The notes under the pieces: model-generated
The model's database searches: none
The model's input: only the letters and a program-made list of their open reading frames with translations
What the model was told of the DNA's origin: nothing
Shown here: positions 8,031 to 16,278 of the stretch, piece after piece
Numbering within the stretch: position 1 is the stretch's first letter
How the letters are laid out: each line of letters begins with the position of its first letter
From: Longispora sp047121295
GTDB lineage: Bacteria; Actinomycetota; Actinomycetes; Mycobacteriales; Micromonosporaceae
Direction of reading: 5' to 3'
NCBI RefSeq assembly: GCF_047121295.1
Contig: NZ_CP139447.1
Coordinates: 682,001-746,000, forward strand
DNA length: 64,000 nt
Translations under genes and position numbers: made by a program

Positions 8031-9428
8031 GTGGCGCACGACACTACACCGGCCGAGCTCGACCGGGTCTGCACGGCGGCGGCCAGCGCGGCGGCCGGGT
8101 TCGCGGCGCTCCCGCTCGCCGAGCGGGCTGACCTGTTGCGGACAATCGCGACGAAACTCCGCGAGAACGGGGTGGCGATCATCGCGGCCGCCGACGAGGA
8201 GAGCCACCTCGGCCTGCCCCGGCTGACCGGCGAGCTGGAGCGCACCTGCGTGCAGCTCGAACTGTTCGCCGCCGCCGTCGAGGCCGGCGCGTTCCTCGAA
8301 GTGATCATCGACCACGCCGACCCGGCCGCCCGGCCCGCGCCGCGCCCCGACCTGCGCCGGATGCTGGTCCCGCTCGGCCCGGTCGCCGTGTTCGCCGCCA
8401 GCAACTTCCCGCTCGCGTTCTCCGTCGCCGGCGGCGACACCGCCTCGGCGCTCGCCGCCGGCTGCCCGGTCGTCGTCAAGGCCCACCCCGGGCACCCGCG
8501 GACCTCCGAGCTGGTCGCGGCGATCCTCACCGACGTGCTCCCCGACGGGGTGTTCGCGCTGGTCGAGGGCTTCGAGGCCGGCCAGGCCCTCGTCGGGCAC
8601 CCGGCGATCACCGCCGTCGGCTTCACCGGCTCCCTCGGCGGCGGACGGGCGCTCCTCGACCTGGTCAACGCCCGCGAGACCCCGATCCCGTTCTACGGCG
8701 AGCTCGGCGCGCTCAACCCGGCCGTCGTCACGCCTGCGGCCCTCGCCGAGCGGCGCGACGACATCGTCGGCGGCTTCGTGGCGTCGTACACGATGGGGTC
8801 CGGGCAGTTCTGCACCAAGCCCGGGCTGCTGTTCCTGCCCGAGGGCCACGGACTGGACGAGGCCCTGGGCGCCGCGGCCGCCGCCGCCAGCACCGGGCGG
8901 CTGCTCACCGAGAACATCGAGAAGGGGTACGAGCAGGGACTCGCCCGGTTCGCGGCGGCACCCGGCGTCCGGGCGATCGCCGGTCCCGCCCCGGCCCTGT
9001 TCGCCGTCGCGGCCGGTGATCTGCGCGGTGAGCTGCTGGACGAGTGCTTCGGGCCGGCGGCGCTGGTCGTGGAGTACCCGTCGGAGGAAGTGCTCCTGGC
9101 CACGCTCCGGGCCCTGCCGGGCAGTCTGACCGCGACCGCGCACGTGACCGGGGCCGACGACGAGCTGGCCCCGGCGCTGCTGCCGCTGCTCGCCGAGGTC
9201 GCCGGCCGGGTGATCGTCAACGGCTGGCCGACGGGCGTGGCCGTGACCGCCGCGATGCAGCACGGCGGCCCGTGGCCGGCGGCGACGACGTCGATGTACA
9301 CCTCGGTCGGCGAGACGGCCCTGCGCCGCTTCCTCCGCCCGGTCGCCTTCCAGAACGTCCCCGACGCGCTCCTCCCGCTCCCGCTCCAGGAGGCCAACCC
9401 GCTGGGCATCCCGCGCCGGGTGTCATGA
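8031..9428 (+). CDS. aldehyde dehydrogenase, alpha-ketoglutarate-semialdehyde type
   Basis: This NAD(P)-dependent dehydrogenase has 465 residues and belongs to the branch that oxidises 2,5-dioxovalerate to 2-oxoglutarate at the end of pentose, uronate and hydroxyproline pathways. Features are VFAASNFPLAFSVAGGD (about 120-136), GFTGS near 203, YGELGALNP near 222 with the general-base Glu, and GSGQFCTKPG near 258 with the catalytic Cys. The start is GTG 8031 because GAGGAG at 8020-8025 lies five bases before it; the earlier GTG 8025 overlaps that site. The exact substrate is inferred; no partner genes of those pathways are adjacent. Confidence 0.85.
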   Translation: MAHDTTPAELDRVCTAAASAAAGFAALPLAERADLLRTIATKLRENGVAIIAAADEESHLGLPRLTGELERTCVQLELFAAAVEAGAFLEVIIDHADPAARPAPRPDLRRMLVPLGPVAVFAASNFPLAFSVAGGDTASALAAGCPVVVKAHPGHPRTSELVAAILTDVLPDGVFALVEGFEAGQALVGHPAITAVGFTGSLGGGRALLDLVNARETPIPFYGELGALNPAVVTPAALAERRDDIVGGFVASYTMGSGQFCTKPGLLFLPEGHGLDEALGAAAAAASTGRLLTENIEKGYEQGLARFAAAPGVRAIAGPAPALFAVAAGDLRGELLDECFGPAALVVEYPSEEVLLATLRALPGSLTATAHVTGADDELAPALLPLLAEVAGRVIVNGWPTGVAVTAAMQHGGPWPAATTSMYTSVGETALRRFLRPVAFQNVPDALLPLPLQEANPLGIPRRVS

Positions 9429-9433
9429 CGTGG

Positions 9434-9470
9434 GATCCGCGCGCACCCGGGGTTCGGGTGCGCGCGGATC
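9434..9470 (+). terminator. terminator hairpin after the dehydrogenase
   Basis: A perfect 16-bp stem (9434-9449 with 9455-9470) has a five-base loop. It begins 6 bases after the stop codon and ends just before the next promoter. Confidence 0.8.
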
Positions 9471-9473
9471 ACG

Positions 9474-9479
9474 TAGGGT
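9474..9479 (+). promoter_or_regulatory. -10 box TAGGGT, leaderless promoter of the flavoprotein gene
   Basis: TAGGGT ends seven bases before GTG 9487, immediately after the upstream terminator. Confidence 0.55.
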
Positions 9480-9486
9480 CCGACGG

Positions 9487-9990
9487 GTGGAGTTGCTGAT
9501 TGTCGTGTGCGCCGCCTCGCCCGCCGGGGGAGTCGGCGAGCTGATCGCCGCCGCGCGGGCGGACGGCTGGACCTGCCGGGTGCTGGCCACGCCCAGCGCG
9601 GTGCGGTTCCTCGACGTGCCGGCCATCGAGGCCCAGACGAACGAGCCGGTCCGGCACGCCTACCGCAACCCGGGGGAGCCGAAGACCACGGTGATCCCCG
9701 ACGTGGCGATCGTCGCGCCGGCCACCTTCAACACGGTCAACAAGCTGGCCGCCGGGATCACCGACAACTACGCGCTCGGGGTGCTCGCCGAGTGCGTCGG
9801 GCTCGGGGTGCCGACCCTGGTGGTGCCGTTCCTGAGCACGGTGCTCGCGGGCCGGCGGCCGTTCCGGACGGCGGTCGACGGTCTGCGGTCGGAGGGGGTG
9901 CGGGTCATGCTGGCCGAGCACCCGCACGGCGAGGGCGACGGCACGGAGTTCCCGTGGCGCGCGGCCCTGGCCGAGGCGACCCGGCCGTAG
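9487..9990 (+). CDS. flavoprotein (phosphopantothenoylcysteine decarboxylase-like)
   Basis: This is a 167-residue protein of the FMN-binding flavoprotein superfamily. After the N-terminal VELLIVVCAASPAGG strand and loop it has VAIVAPATFNTVNKLAAG (about 75-92), the conserved PxTxNTxNKxAxGI flavin/active-site segment of PPC-decarboxylase-like enzymes, and ITDNYALGVLAEC. It lacks the CoaB half, so it is not the CoaBC enzyme; the substrate is unknown. A longer frame from 9430 runs through the terminator and is rejected. GTG 9487 has a -10 box seven bases upstream. Confidence 0.78.
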   Translation: MELLIVVCAASPAGGVGELIAAARADGWTCRVLATPSAVRFLDVPAIEAQTNEPVRHAYRNPGEPKTTVIPDVAIVAPATFNTVNKLAAGITDNYALGVLAECVGLGVPTLVVPFLSTVLAGRRPFRTAVDGLRSEGVRVMLAEHPHGEGDGTEFPWRAALAEATRP

Positions 9991-10066
9991 CCGGCGGGGC
10001 CGGTCCTCTGTCGGGAGGCGGCCCACCCCGCCGCCCAGCCCACGGTCCCCTGTGGGGAAGCCCCGC

Positions 10067-11281
10067 TCACCCCACCCGCCACCGCTGGTTGTCCTGCCCG
10101 TTCGGGTTGCAGTCCCACAGCTGCAACAGCGCCCCGTCCGAGGCGTTCCAGTCCTTCACGTCCACGCACCTGCCCGACACCGGGTTCACCAGCTGCCCGT
10201 TCCCGTTCAGCGTGAACCGTTGCGCCGCGTTGCCGTTGCAGCCCACGATCTGGATGGCCGTGCCGTTGGCCGTCCCCGCCCCCGCGGCGTCCATGCACAC
10301 CCCCATCGACCGCACGGTCCCGTCGGCCTCGAACGACCACTTCTGGTTCGCGCCGTCGTGGCAGCCCCACATGTGCAGCAGCTCCCCGTCGGACGGGGTC
10401 CCGCCCGGGATGTCGATGCACCTGCCGCCGTAGCCGATCAGCCGGGAGCCCGCCGGGGCGCCGCCGGACGTCACCCGGACGTAGTCGATGACCATCTGCT
10501 GGGGGTAGGTCGAGCTGGCGTCCGGGTACCCGGGCCAGTCCCCGCCGACCGCCACGTTGAGCAGCAGGTAGAAGGGGTGGTCGAACACCCAGGCCTTGCC
10601 GGGGATCGTCGCCGGGCTGGTGCGGAAGTACTCCTGGCCGTCGAGCTTCCACACGATCAGGTTCGGGCTCCAGTCCACGCCGTACCGGTGGAAGTCGTCG
10701 GCCAGCTTCTCCCCGTTGGGCAGGGTCCGCGAACCGCCCTTGCCGCCGGCGCCGGAGTAGCCGGGGCCGTGCATGGTGCCGTACACCGTGGAGGGTTCCC
10801 GGCCGATGTTCTCCATGATGTCGATCTCGCCGTTGTCCGGCCACTGCGCGCCCTGGCCGAGCATCCAGAACGCCGGCCAGATGCCCTGCCCGCGCGGGAT
10901 CCTGATGCTGGCCTCGAAGCTGCCGTACGTCTGGCTGAACGTGCCCGCCGTGAGCAGCCGCGCGGACGTGTACCCACCGTTGGCCTCCTTCCGGGCCGTG
11001 ATCACGAGGTGCCCCTGGCCGTCGTGCGCGGAGTTGGCGGTGCTGCTGGTGTAGGTCTCCAGCTCGTGGTTGCCCCAGCCGCCGCCCCCGAGGTCGTAGC
11101 GCCATTTGGAGCTGTCCGGCGCGGTGCCGGCGGGCCCGTCGAACTCGTCCCCCCAGGTGGCCGCGAGGGGCGCGGAGGAGGCCCCGGGCGGCGTGGTCCC
11201 CGCGTTGCCCGTCGCCGGCGCGGCCAGCACGGCGGCGAGCAGGGCTCCGGCCGTACACATCAGACGTATTTTTCTGAACAC
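10067..11281 (-). CDS. secreted GH16 beta-glucanase with ricin-B lectin domain
   Basis: This extracellular enzyme (404 residues) is expected to cleave beta-1,3 or mixed-linkage glucans. An N-terminal signal sequence has a KIR charge cluster, a hydrophobic core and a cut after ATGNA. The GH16 domain spans about residues 38-265 with the catalytic NGEIDIMENIG near 150, whose two Glu residues are nucleophile and acid/base. A beta-trefoil follows (about 272-404) with QxW-type repeats QKWSF, QRFTL and QRWRV. GTG 11281 follows AGGAGG by 4 bases. A LacI-type palindrome lies about 50 bases upstream. Confidence 0.93.
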   Translation of the reverse strand: MFRKIRLMCTAGALLAAVLAAPATGNAGTTPPGASSAPLAATWGDEFDGPAGTAPDSSKWRYDLGGGGWGNHELETYTSSTANSAHDGQGHLVITARKEANGGYTSARLLTAGTFSQTYGSFEASIRIPRGQGIWPAFWMLGQGAQWPDNGEIDIMENIGREPSTVYGTMHGPGYSGAGGKGGSRTLPNGEKLADDFHRYGVDWSPNLIVWKLDGQEYFRTSPATIPGKAWVFDHPFYLLLNVAVGGDWPGYPDASSTYPQQMVIDYVRVTSGGAPAGSRLIGYGGRCIDIPGGTPSDGELLHMWGCHDGANQKWSFEADGTVRSMGVCMDAAGAGTANGTAIQIVGCNGNAAQRFTLNGNGQLVNPVSGRCVDVKDWNASDGALLQLWDCNPNGQDNQRWRVG

Positions 11282-11329
11282 GGTTCCTCCTGAGGGGATG
11301 GAGAAGATCAGTGTTGATATGTATATCCC

Positions 11330-11341
11330 GAGAGCGCTCTC
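11330..11341 (-). promoter_or_regulatory. palindromic operator GAGAGCGCTCTC upstream of the GH16 gene
   Basis: This perfect 12-bp palindrome is centred on GAGCGCTC, the core of actinobacterial CebR/LacI-family operators that control glycan-degrading enzymes. It lies 48 bases before the start codon. That a LacI-family repressor binds is inferred; none is encoded in the window. Confidence 0.6.
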
Positions 11342-11363
11342 TCGCTCGGAGATGTGGCACGAA

Positions 11364-11394
11364 AAAGGCCCCCTCCGTGCTGGAGGGGGCCTTT
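11364..11394 (-). terminator. rho-independent terminator of livK
   Basis: AAAGGCCCCCTCC (11364-11376) pairs perfectly with 11382-11394 over 13 bp. Read on the minus strand the stem ends in a T-run, a classical terminator 12 bases past the livK stop. It may also stop transcription coming from the GH16 side. Confidence 0.88.
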
Positions 11395-11406
11395 CGGAGG
11401 GACAGC

Positions 11407-12570
11407 CTAGGAGGCCAGTCGCCACTCGCCGTTCTTCACGACCACGATCTTCAGCGCGTCCTTCTCCAGGCCGGAGTGGTTCTCCGCGGTCATCTTGATC
11501 GGGCCGGTCATGCCGTCGAGCTGGATCGTCTCGAAGGCGTCGCGCAGCTTGTCGGGCTCGGTGCTGCCGGTCTTCGTGACGCCCGCCGCGATCATCGACA
11601 CCGCGTCCGCGCCGAACGAGGCGAAGCCGGAGTAGTTGCCGTTGACCGTCGAGTACTCCTTGAACCACGCCTTCTGGGCGGTGACCTGCGGGGTCGTCGC
11701 CACGGCGTCGTTGATCGCGAGGATGCCCGGGAACACCATGAAGGTGTTCTCGGCCGCGTCCTGCGCGCCCTTCACGAACAGCTCGGCCCCGGCACCGGCG
11801 TCGAGGTACACGCCGCCGCCGAACTTGGCGGTGTTCAGCGCCTGCGCGATCAGGCCGGCGGCGGGCATGACGGCCCACACCACGACCGCGTCCGGCTTCT
11901 TCTCGACGACCTTGGCGACCTGGACGGTCATGTCCTTGTCGTCCTGGTTGAACTCCTCGGCCGCGACGACCTGGATGCCCTTGTTCGCCGCGAGCTCGGT
12001 GATGTTCTTCTTGCCGTCCTGGCCGTAGACGTTCTTGACGCTGATCAGGCCGATCTTGCCGATGCCCTTGCGCTGCAGCTCGCTGACCAGCACGTCGGCG
12101 TCCTGGGCCGGGTTCGGCGAGATCTTGAAGATGTACTTGCTCTCAGTGATGGGGTTGGTGATACCGCTGGCGGCACCCAGCGCGATCATCGGCGTCTTCT
12201 TCTGCGTGGCCGTGGCCTTGGCGGAGATGGCGCAGGCGCTGCACCCGCCCGAGATGATCGCGGAGACGTGATCGTTGTCGATGAACGCCGTGACGTTCTT
12301 GACGCTCTCCGCCGGGTCGGTGCGGTTGTCCTTGACGATCAGGTTGATCTTCCGGCCGTTCACCCCGCCGCCGTCGTTGATCTGCTTGACCTTGAGCTTC
12401 AGAGCCTTCTCGTACGTGGTACCGATCGAGGCGGTCGCGCCCGACAACTCCAGGCTCGCGCCGATCTTGATCTCGCCCGCCGGCGCCTTCTTGTCCTCCG
12501 CGGCGCAACCGGCCATGCCGGCGGTGACCGCCAAGGACAGCAGTGCGACGAGAATGCGGGGTTTCCTCAC
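11407..12570 (-). CDS. livK: branched-chain amino-acid ABC transporter, substrate-binding lipoprotein
   Basis: This extracytoplasmic receptor (387 residues) delivers substrate to the LivHMGF transporter encoded just upstream. The signal peptide ends in the lipobox AGMAGC with the lipidated Cys at about residue 22. The rest is a type I periplasmic-binding fold: IKIGASLELSGATASIG, then INDGGGVNGRKINLIVKDN, typical of the LivJ/LivK family. It is separated from livF by 91 bases that may hold its own promoter, so it can be made in excess over the membrane part. Leucine-type amino acids are the expected ligand, but some members bind amides, urea or aromatic acids. Confidence 0.92.
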   Translation of the reverse strand: MRKPRILVALLSLAVTAGMAGCAAEDKKAPAGEIKIGASLELSGATASIGTTYEKALKLKVKQINDGGGVNGRKINLIVKDNRTDPAESVKNVTAFIDNDHVSAIISGGCSACAISAKATATQKKTPMIALGAASGITNPITESKYIFKISPNPAQDADVLVSELQRKGIGKIGLISVKNVYGQDGKKNITELAANKGIQVVAAEEFNQDDKDMTVQVAKVVEKKPDAVVVWAVMPAAGLIAQALNTAKFGGGVYLDAGAGAELFVKGAQDAAENTFMVFPGILAINDAVATTPQVTAQKAWFKEYSTVNGNYSGFASFGADAVSMIAAGVTKTGSTEPDKLRDAFETIQLDGMTGPIKMTAENHSGLEKDALKIVVVKNGEWRLAS

Positions 12571-12661
12571 GGGTGGTCCTCTCCGTTATCTCCCCAAGTC
12601 AGGTTCGCTCGGGATGCTATGGGCGTTATTCGAGCGGGGTCAAGACCTCGTCACTCAGAGT

Positions 12662-13375
12662 TCACGCCGATTCGCCCAGGTACGCCGCGCGGACCCGGGA
12701 ATCCGTGCGCAGTTCATCCACCGGTCCTGAGAGGACGACCCGTCCCCGGTCCAGCAGGTACGCCCGCTGCGCGACCTTGAACGCCGCGTGCGCGTTCTGT
12801 TCGACCAGGACAAGCGTGCGACCGCGACGGACCAGTTCACACAGGACTTCCGTGACCTCGGCGACAGCCTTGGGCGCCAGGCCCAGGGACGGCTCGTCGA
12901 GGAGCACCACGCTGGGTCGGGCCATCAGCGCGCGCCCGATGGCCAGCAGCTGCTGCTCGCCGCCCGACAGGGTGCCGGCCTGCTGGTGGCGGCGCTCGGC
13001 GAGCTTCGGGAACAGGTCGTACACCTCGGCGCTGGTCTCGGCCCGCTCGGCCCGGCTGCGGTGGTAGCCGCCGAGCCGCAGGTTGTCGGCGACGCTCAGG
13101 CCGGCGAACACCCGGCGGCCCTCGGGCACCAGCACGAGGCCGTCCCGGGACCGCTTCTCCGCCGCCCGGGTCGTGACGTCCCGGCCCTCCCAGGACACCG
13201 TGCCCCGCCACGGCCGGATCAGGCCGGCGACGCTCTTGAGCAGCGTCGTCTTGCCCGCGCCGTTCGAGCCGATCAGGGTGACCGCCTCGCCCCGGGAGAC
13301 GGTCAGGTCCACGCCGTGCAACGCCTCGATCCGGTCGTACCCGGCGACGAGGCCCTGTACCTCCAGGACGGTCAC
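12662..13375 (-). CDS. livF: branched-chain amino-acid ABC transporter ATP-binding protein
   Basis: This is the second ATPase of the Liv importer, 237 residues. It has Walker A GSNGAGKTTLL near residue 36, the ABC signature LSGGEQQLLAIGRA near 134 and Walker B VVLLDEPSLGLAP near 155, followed by a LVEQNAHAAF switch region typical of LivF. The GTG start overlaps the livG stop in GTGA, so the two are translationally coupled. It is the last gene of the livHMGF run before livK. Confidence 0.94.
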   Translation of the reverse strand: MTVLEVQGLVAGYDRIEALHGVDLTVSRGEAVTLIGSNGAGKTTLLKSVAGLIRPWRGTVSWEGRDVTTRAAEKRSRDGLVLVPEGRRVFAGLSVADNLRLGGYHRSRAERAETSAEVYDLFPKLAERRHQQAGTLSGGEQQLLAIGRALMARPSVVLLDEPSLGLAPKAVAEVTEVLCELVRRGRTLVLVEQNAHAAFKVAQRAYLLDRGRVVLSGPVDELRTDSRVRAAYLGESA

Positions 13376-14136
13376 TCTTCTTCTCCCAGGTAGGCCGCGC
13401 GGACGAGCGGGTCGGCCGCGACCTCGGTCGGCGTGCCGTCCGCGAGCAGGGCGCCCCGGTCGAGCACCAGCACCCGGTGGCTGACGCTCATCACGCTCGC
13501 CACGTCGTGCTCGACCAGGATCACGGTCACCCCGTCGGCGGCGAGCTTGGCGCACAGCTCGGTCAGGTCGGCGCTCTCGGAGCGCGACAGGCCGGCGAGC
13601 GGCTCGTCGAGCAGCAGGAGCTGGGGCCGGGCGGCCAGGGCCCGGGCGATCTCCACCCGGCGCTGCAGGCCGTAGGGCAGGCTCGCGGCGTTGGTGTCCG
13701 CGTACTCCGACAGCCCCACCCGCTCCAGCAGGTCCGCCGCGAACGCCTCCTGGGTCCGGCGGGCCCGCCGGCCGGCCGGCAGTCCGACCAGCCCGGCGAG
13801 GGCCGCGCCCCAGTGCCCGACGAGCTGGGGCACGAGCACGTTCTCGGCGACCGTCAGCGAGCCGAAGAGCTGGAGGTTCTGGAAGGTCCGGGACACGCCG
13901 AGCCGGGCGACCTTGTCGGCTGTGTACCGCCCGATGCTGTGTCCGTTGAGGCGGAGGGTTCCCGACGTGAGCCGTCCGACGCCGGAGAGCACGTTGAGCA
14001 GGGTCGTCTTGCCCGCGCCGTTCGGGCCGATCAGCCCGACCACCCCGCCGGCGTCGTGCCGCAGGGTCACGCCGTCGACGGCGGTCACCCCGCCGAACCG
14101 CACGGTCAGCGCGTCGAGTTCCAGGATCGCCGTCAT
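13372..14136 (-). CDS. livG: branched-chain amino-acid ABC transporter ATP-binding protein
   Basis: This is the first ATPase of the Liv importer, 254 residues. Walker A GPNGAGKTTLLN is near residue 38, VSRTFQNLQLFGSLTV carries the Q-loop, the LivG-type signature LPYGLQRRVEIARAL replaces LSGGQ, and Walker B LLLLDEPLAGLS follows. The ATG overlaps the livM stop (ATGA) and its own stop overlaps the livF start (GTGA), so all four membrane-complex genes are coupled. Confidence 0.94.
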   Translation of the reverse strand: MTAILELDALTVRFGGVTAVDGVTLRHDAGGVVGLIGPNGAGKTTLLNVLSGVGRLTSGTLRLNGHSIGRYTADKVARLGVSRTFQNLQLFGSLTVAENVLVPQLVGHWGAALAGLVGLPAGRRARRTQEAFAADLLERVGLSEYADTNAASLPYGLQRRVEIARALAARPQLLLLDEPLAGLSRSESADLTELCAKLAADGVTVILVEHDVASVMSVSHRVLVLDRGALLADGTPTEVAADPLVRAAYLGEEE

Positions 14137-15107
14137 GTCCGCGCCGTCCTCAGCCGTCGCCACAGGGAGGTCAACCCGCCGGCGACGCCGTTGGGCAGGA
14201 ACACGAGGACCACGATCAGGGCGAGGCCGTAGACCACGATCTCGTACTTGCCGTGCGCGTCGGGGAGCACCATCGGGATGTACAGCTTCGAGATCTCCGA
14301 CAGCGTGGTGACCATGAACGCGCCGAGCAGCGGGCCCCACACCGTGCGCAGGCCGCCGACCGTCGCGAAGATCAGCAGGTATACGGAGTTGAGGATGCCG
14401 AGCATCCCCGGGTCCGCGGCGAGCTGCCAGTGCGCGTGCAGCGCCCCGGCCAGCGCCGCGAGGCCCCCGGCCAGGGTGAACGCCCACCGGCGCAGCGCCG
14501 AGATCGAGATCCCGCTCGACGCGGTCGCGATCGGGCTGTCGCCGAGCGCTGTCAGGGCCCGGCCGATGTCGGAGCGCAGCACGGCGTCCACGCCGAGGAC
14601 GGCGAGGAACAGGATGCCGGCGATGAAGTACCACATCGTGACGTTGTCGGACAGGTCCATCCCGAACGGGCGCATCGGCGGCAGGCTGTTGATCCCGCCG
14701 TTCCCGCCGGTGAAGTCCAGCTGGTTGATCAGGAAGCCCAGGGCCAGGCCGAACGCCAGGGTGGCCAGCGCCAGGTAGTGCCCCTGGGTGCGGAAGATGA
14801 ACAGCCCGACCAGCCACGCGACGAGCGCGCCGAGCGCGACGCCGGCGAGAACCGAGAACAACACCCCCATGTGGTACTTCGTGGTCAGCAGCGCCGAGGT
14901 GTACGCGCCGATCCCGTAGAACGCCGCCTGGCCCATCGACACCTGGCCGGCCCGGCCGGTGAGCGGGACGAGCCCGAGCGCGGCCAGCCCGAACAGCGCG
15001 ATGAAGATCGCCACGCTCATCGTGTAGAACGGCACCCGGGTGAACACGGCGGGCACGGCCAGCAGAATCCCGGCGAAAGCCGCGAATCCCAGGATTCGGT
15101 TCCTCAT
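14133..15107 (-). CDS. livM: branched-chain amino-acid ABC transporter permease
   Basis: This inner-membrane permease has 324 residues and about nine or ten hydrophobic helices. The conserved GRAGQVSMGQAAFYGIGAY segment (about 50-68) marks the LivM family, and SSGISISALRRWAFTLAGG near 215 resembles the cytoplasmic loop that contacts the ATPase. Both ends overlap neighbouring genes by ATGA. It pairs with LivH to form the channel. Confidence 0.93.
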   Translation of the reverse strand: MRNRILGFAAFAGILLAVPAVFTRVPFYTMSVAIFIALFGLAALGLVPLTGRAGQVSMGQAAFYGIGAYTSALLTTKYHMGVLFSVLAGVALGALVAWLVGLFIFRTQGHYLALATLAFGLALGFLINQLDFTGGNGGINSLPPMRPFGMDLSDNVTMWYFIAGILFLAVLGVDAVLRSDIGRALTALGDSPIATASSGISISALRRWAFTLAGGLAALAGALHAHWQLAADPGMLGILNSVYLLIFATVGGLRTVWGPLLGAFMVTTLSEISKLYIPMVLPDAHGKYEIVVYGLALIVVLVFLPNGVAGGLTSLWRRLRTART

Positions 15108-15973
15108 ACCTTCACCACCAGCGCACGGCGCAGCAGGCCGGTCGGCCGGAACAGCAGGACGGCCAGCAGCAGCCCGAACCCGATCGTGTCCTTGTACGTG
15201 CTCCCGATGTACCCGGCGATCATCGCCTCGGCCAGCCCGAACATCAGCCCGCCGGCCACGGCGCCGGACGGCGAGCTCAGCCCGCCGAGCACGGCGGCGG
15301 CGAAGCCCTTGAGCCCGAGCGGCACCCCGACCATCGCGTCGAACTGCTGCAACGGGGTCAGCACGATCCCGCCGAGCGCACCGAGCGCCGCGGCCAGCGC
15401 GAACGCGAGCAGCGCCATCCGCTTGGGGGAGACCCCCATCAACTGGACGGTCTCGCGGTCCATCGACGTGGCCCGCATCGCGGTGCCCATCGTCGTCCGG
15501 GTCAGGAACAGCCACATCGCGAGCACGGCGACGGCGGTCGTCCCGGCGCACCACAGGTACTGCGAGTCGATCAGCGCGCCGAAGATGTCCACCGACCGGT
15601 TCGAGCTGAACCGGGGGGTGACATGCGGGTCCGGGCCGAACGCCAGCAGCGCCGCGCCCTGCAGCGTGATGGAGGCCCCGATGGTGAGGATGATCAGCCG
15701 GTCGTGGGTCGCCTTGCGCGCCGGGGCGATGACCAGCAGGTTGATCAGCGCGCCGACGGCGGTGGTGACCCCGAGGGCGATCAGCGCCGCCTCGATGGTG
15801 CCCATGTGTTCGGTGAGAATCGCGAACAGCACCCCGCCGAGCATCACGAAATCGCCCTGCGCGAAATTGATGACCCCGGTGACCTGGTAGACGAGCGCGA
15901 TACCGAGTCCTACCATCGCGTACGTGGTACCGGTCGCGAGTCCAATAAGGGCGTAATTAAGAAATTGTGCCAT
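15104..15973 (-). CDS. livH: branched-chain amino-acid ABC transporter permease
   Basis: This is the first gene of the livHMGF operon, a 289-residue permease with about eight membrane helices. GLIYQVTGVINFAQGD-like residues (YQVTGVINFAQGDFVML, about 29-45) are the family signature, and MRATSMDRETVQLMGVSPKR near 155 is the coupling loop. The ATG at 15973 is preceded by GGCGGGA. The promoter must lie in the 305-base gap shared with the divergent conservon gene. Confidence 0.93.
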   Translation of the reverse strand: MAQFLNYALIGLATGTTYAMVGLGIALVYQVTGVINFAQGDFVMLGGVLFAILTEHMGTIEAALIALGVTTAVGALINLLVIAPARKATHDRLIILTIGASITLQGAALLAFGPDPHVTPRFSSNRSVDIFGALIDSQYLWCAGTTAVAVLAMWLFLTRTTMGTAMRATSMDRETVQLMGVSPKRMALLAFALAAALGALGGIVLTPLQQFDAMVGVPLGLKGFAAAVLGGLSSPSGAVAGGLMFGLAEAMIAGYIGSTYKDTIGFGLLLAVLLFRPTGLLRRALVVKV

Positions 15974-16278
15974 TTGTCCCGCCGGGAGGAAGATCACCAA
16001 ACCTCGGCCATCCTGTCGGCACACCTCCCCGCCAGTCAAGGTAACGCCCAAATAGCGTCATCCTCGTCCGTTCCTCACTCACAGACTGTCGGCAAACGGA
16101 CACGTTGTGCGATCGATCGGGCCAATGATGATGGGGAATAGACGCACAGGCCGGCAAAGTGGACCGAGGGGCCCTTTCTCTTTGCCACAGACCGTGATGG
16201 AATCTCGGGGGCTCGACAATCGTGAAGACGTGAAGAAGAGTCGAGTACGTCGAGCACCGCGTCGGGAGGACGTCAGTT
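15974..16278. other. divergent intergenic region livH / cvnA
   Basis: This 305-base gap carries the promoters of livHMGF (left) and the conservon (right). Visible are GGAGGA at 16265-16270, eight bases before the cvnA GTG, a short GTGAAGACGTGAAG direct repeat near 16223, and two GTCGAG copies near 16240. I see no gene and no clear regulator palindrome in it. Confidence 0.5.

Noticed and set aside
10067..11878. A 603-residue frame extending the GH16 gene upstream
   Set aside because: The extension crosses a terminator, an operator and the livK gene; AGGAGG and a signal peptide fix the start at 11281.
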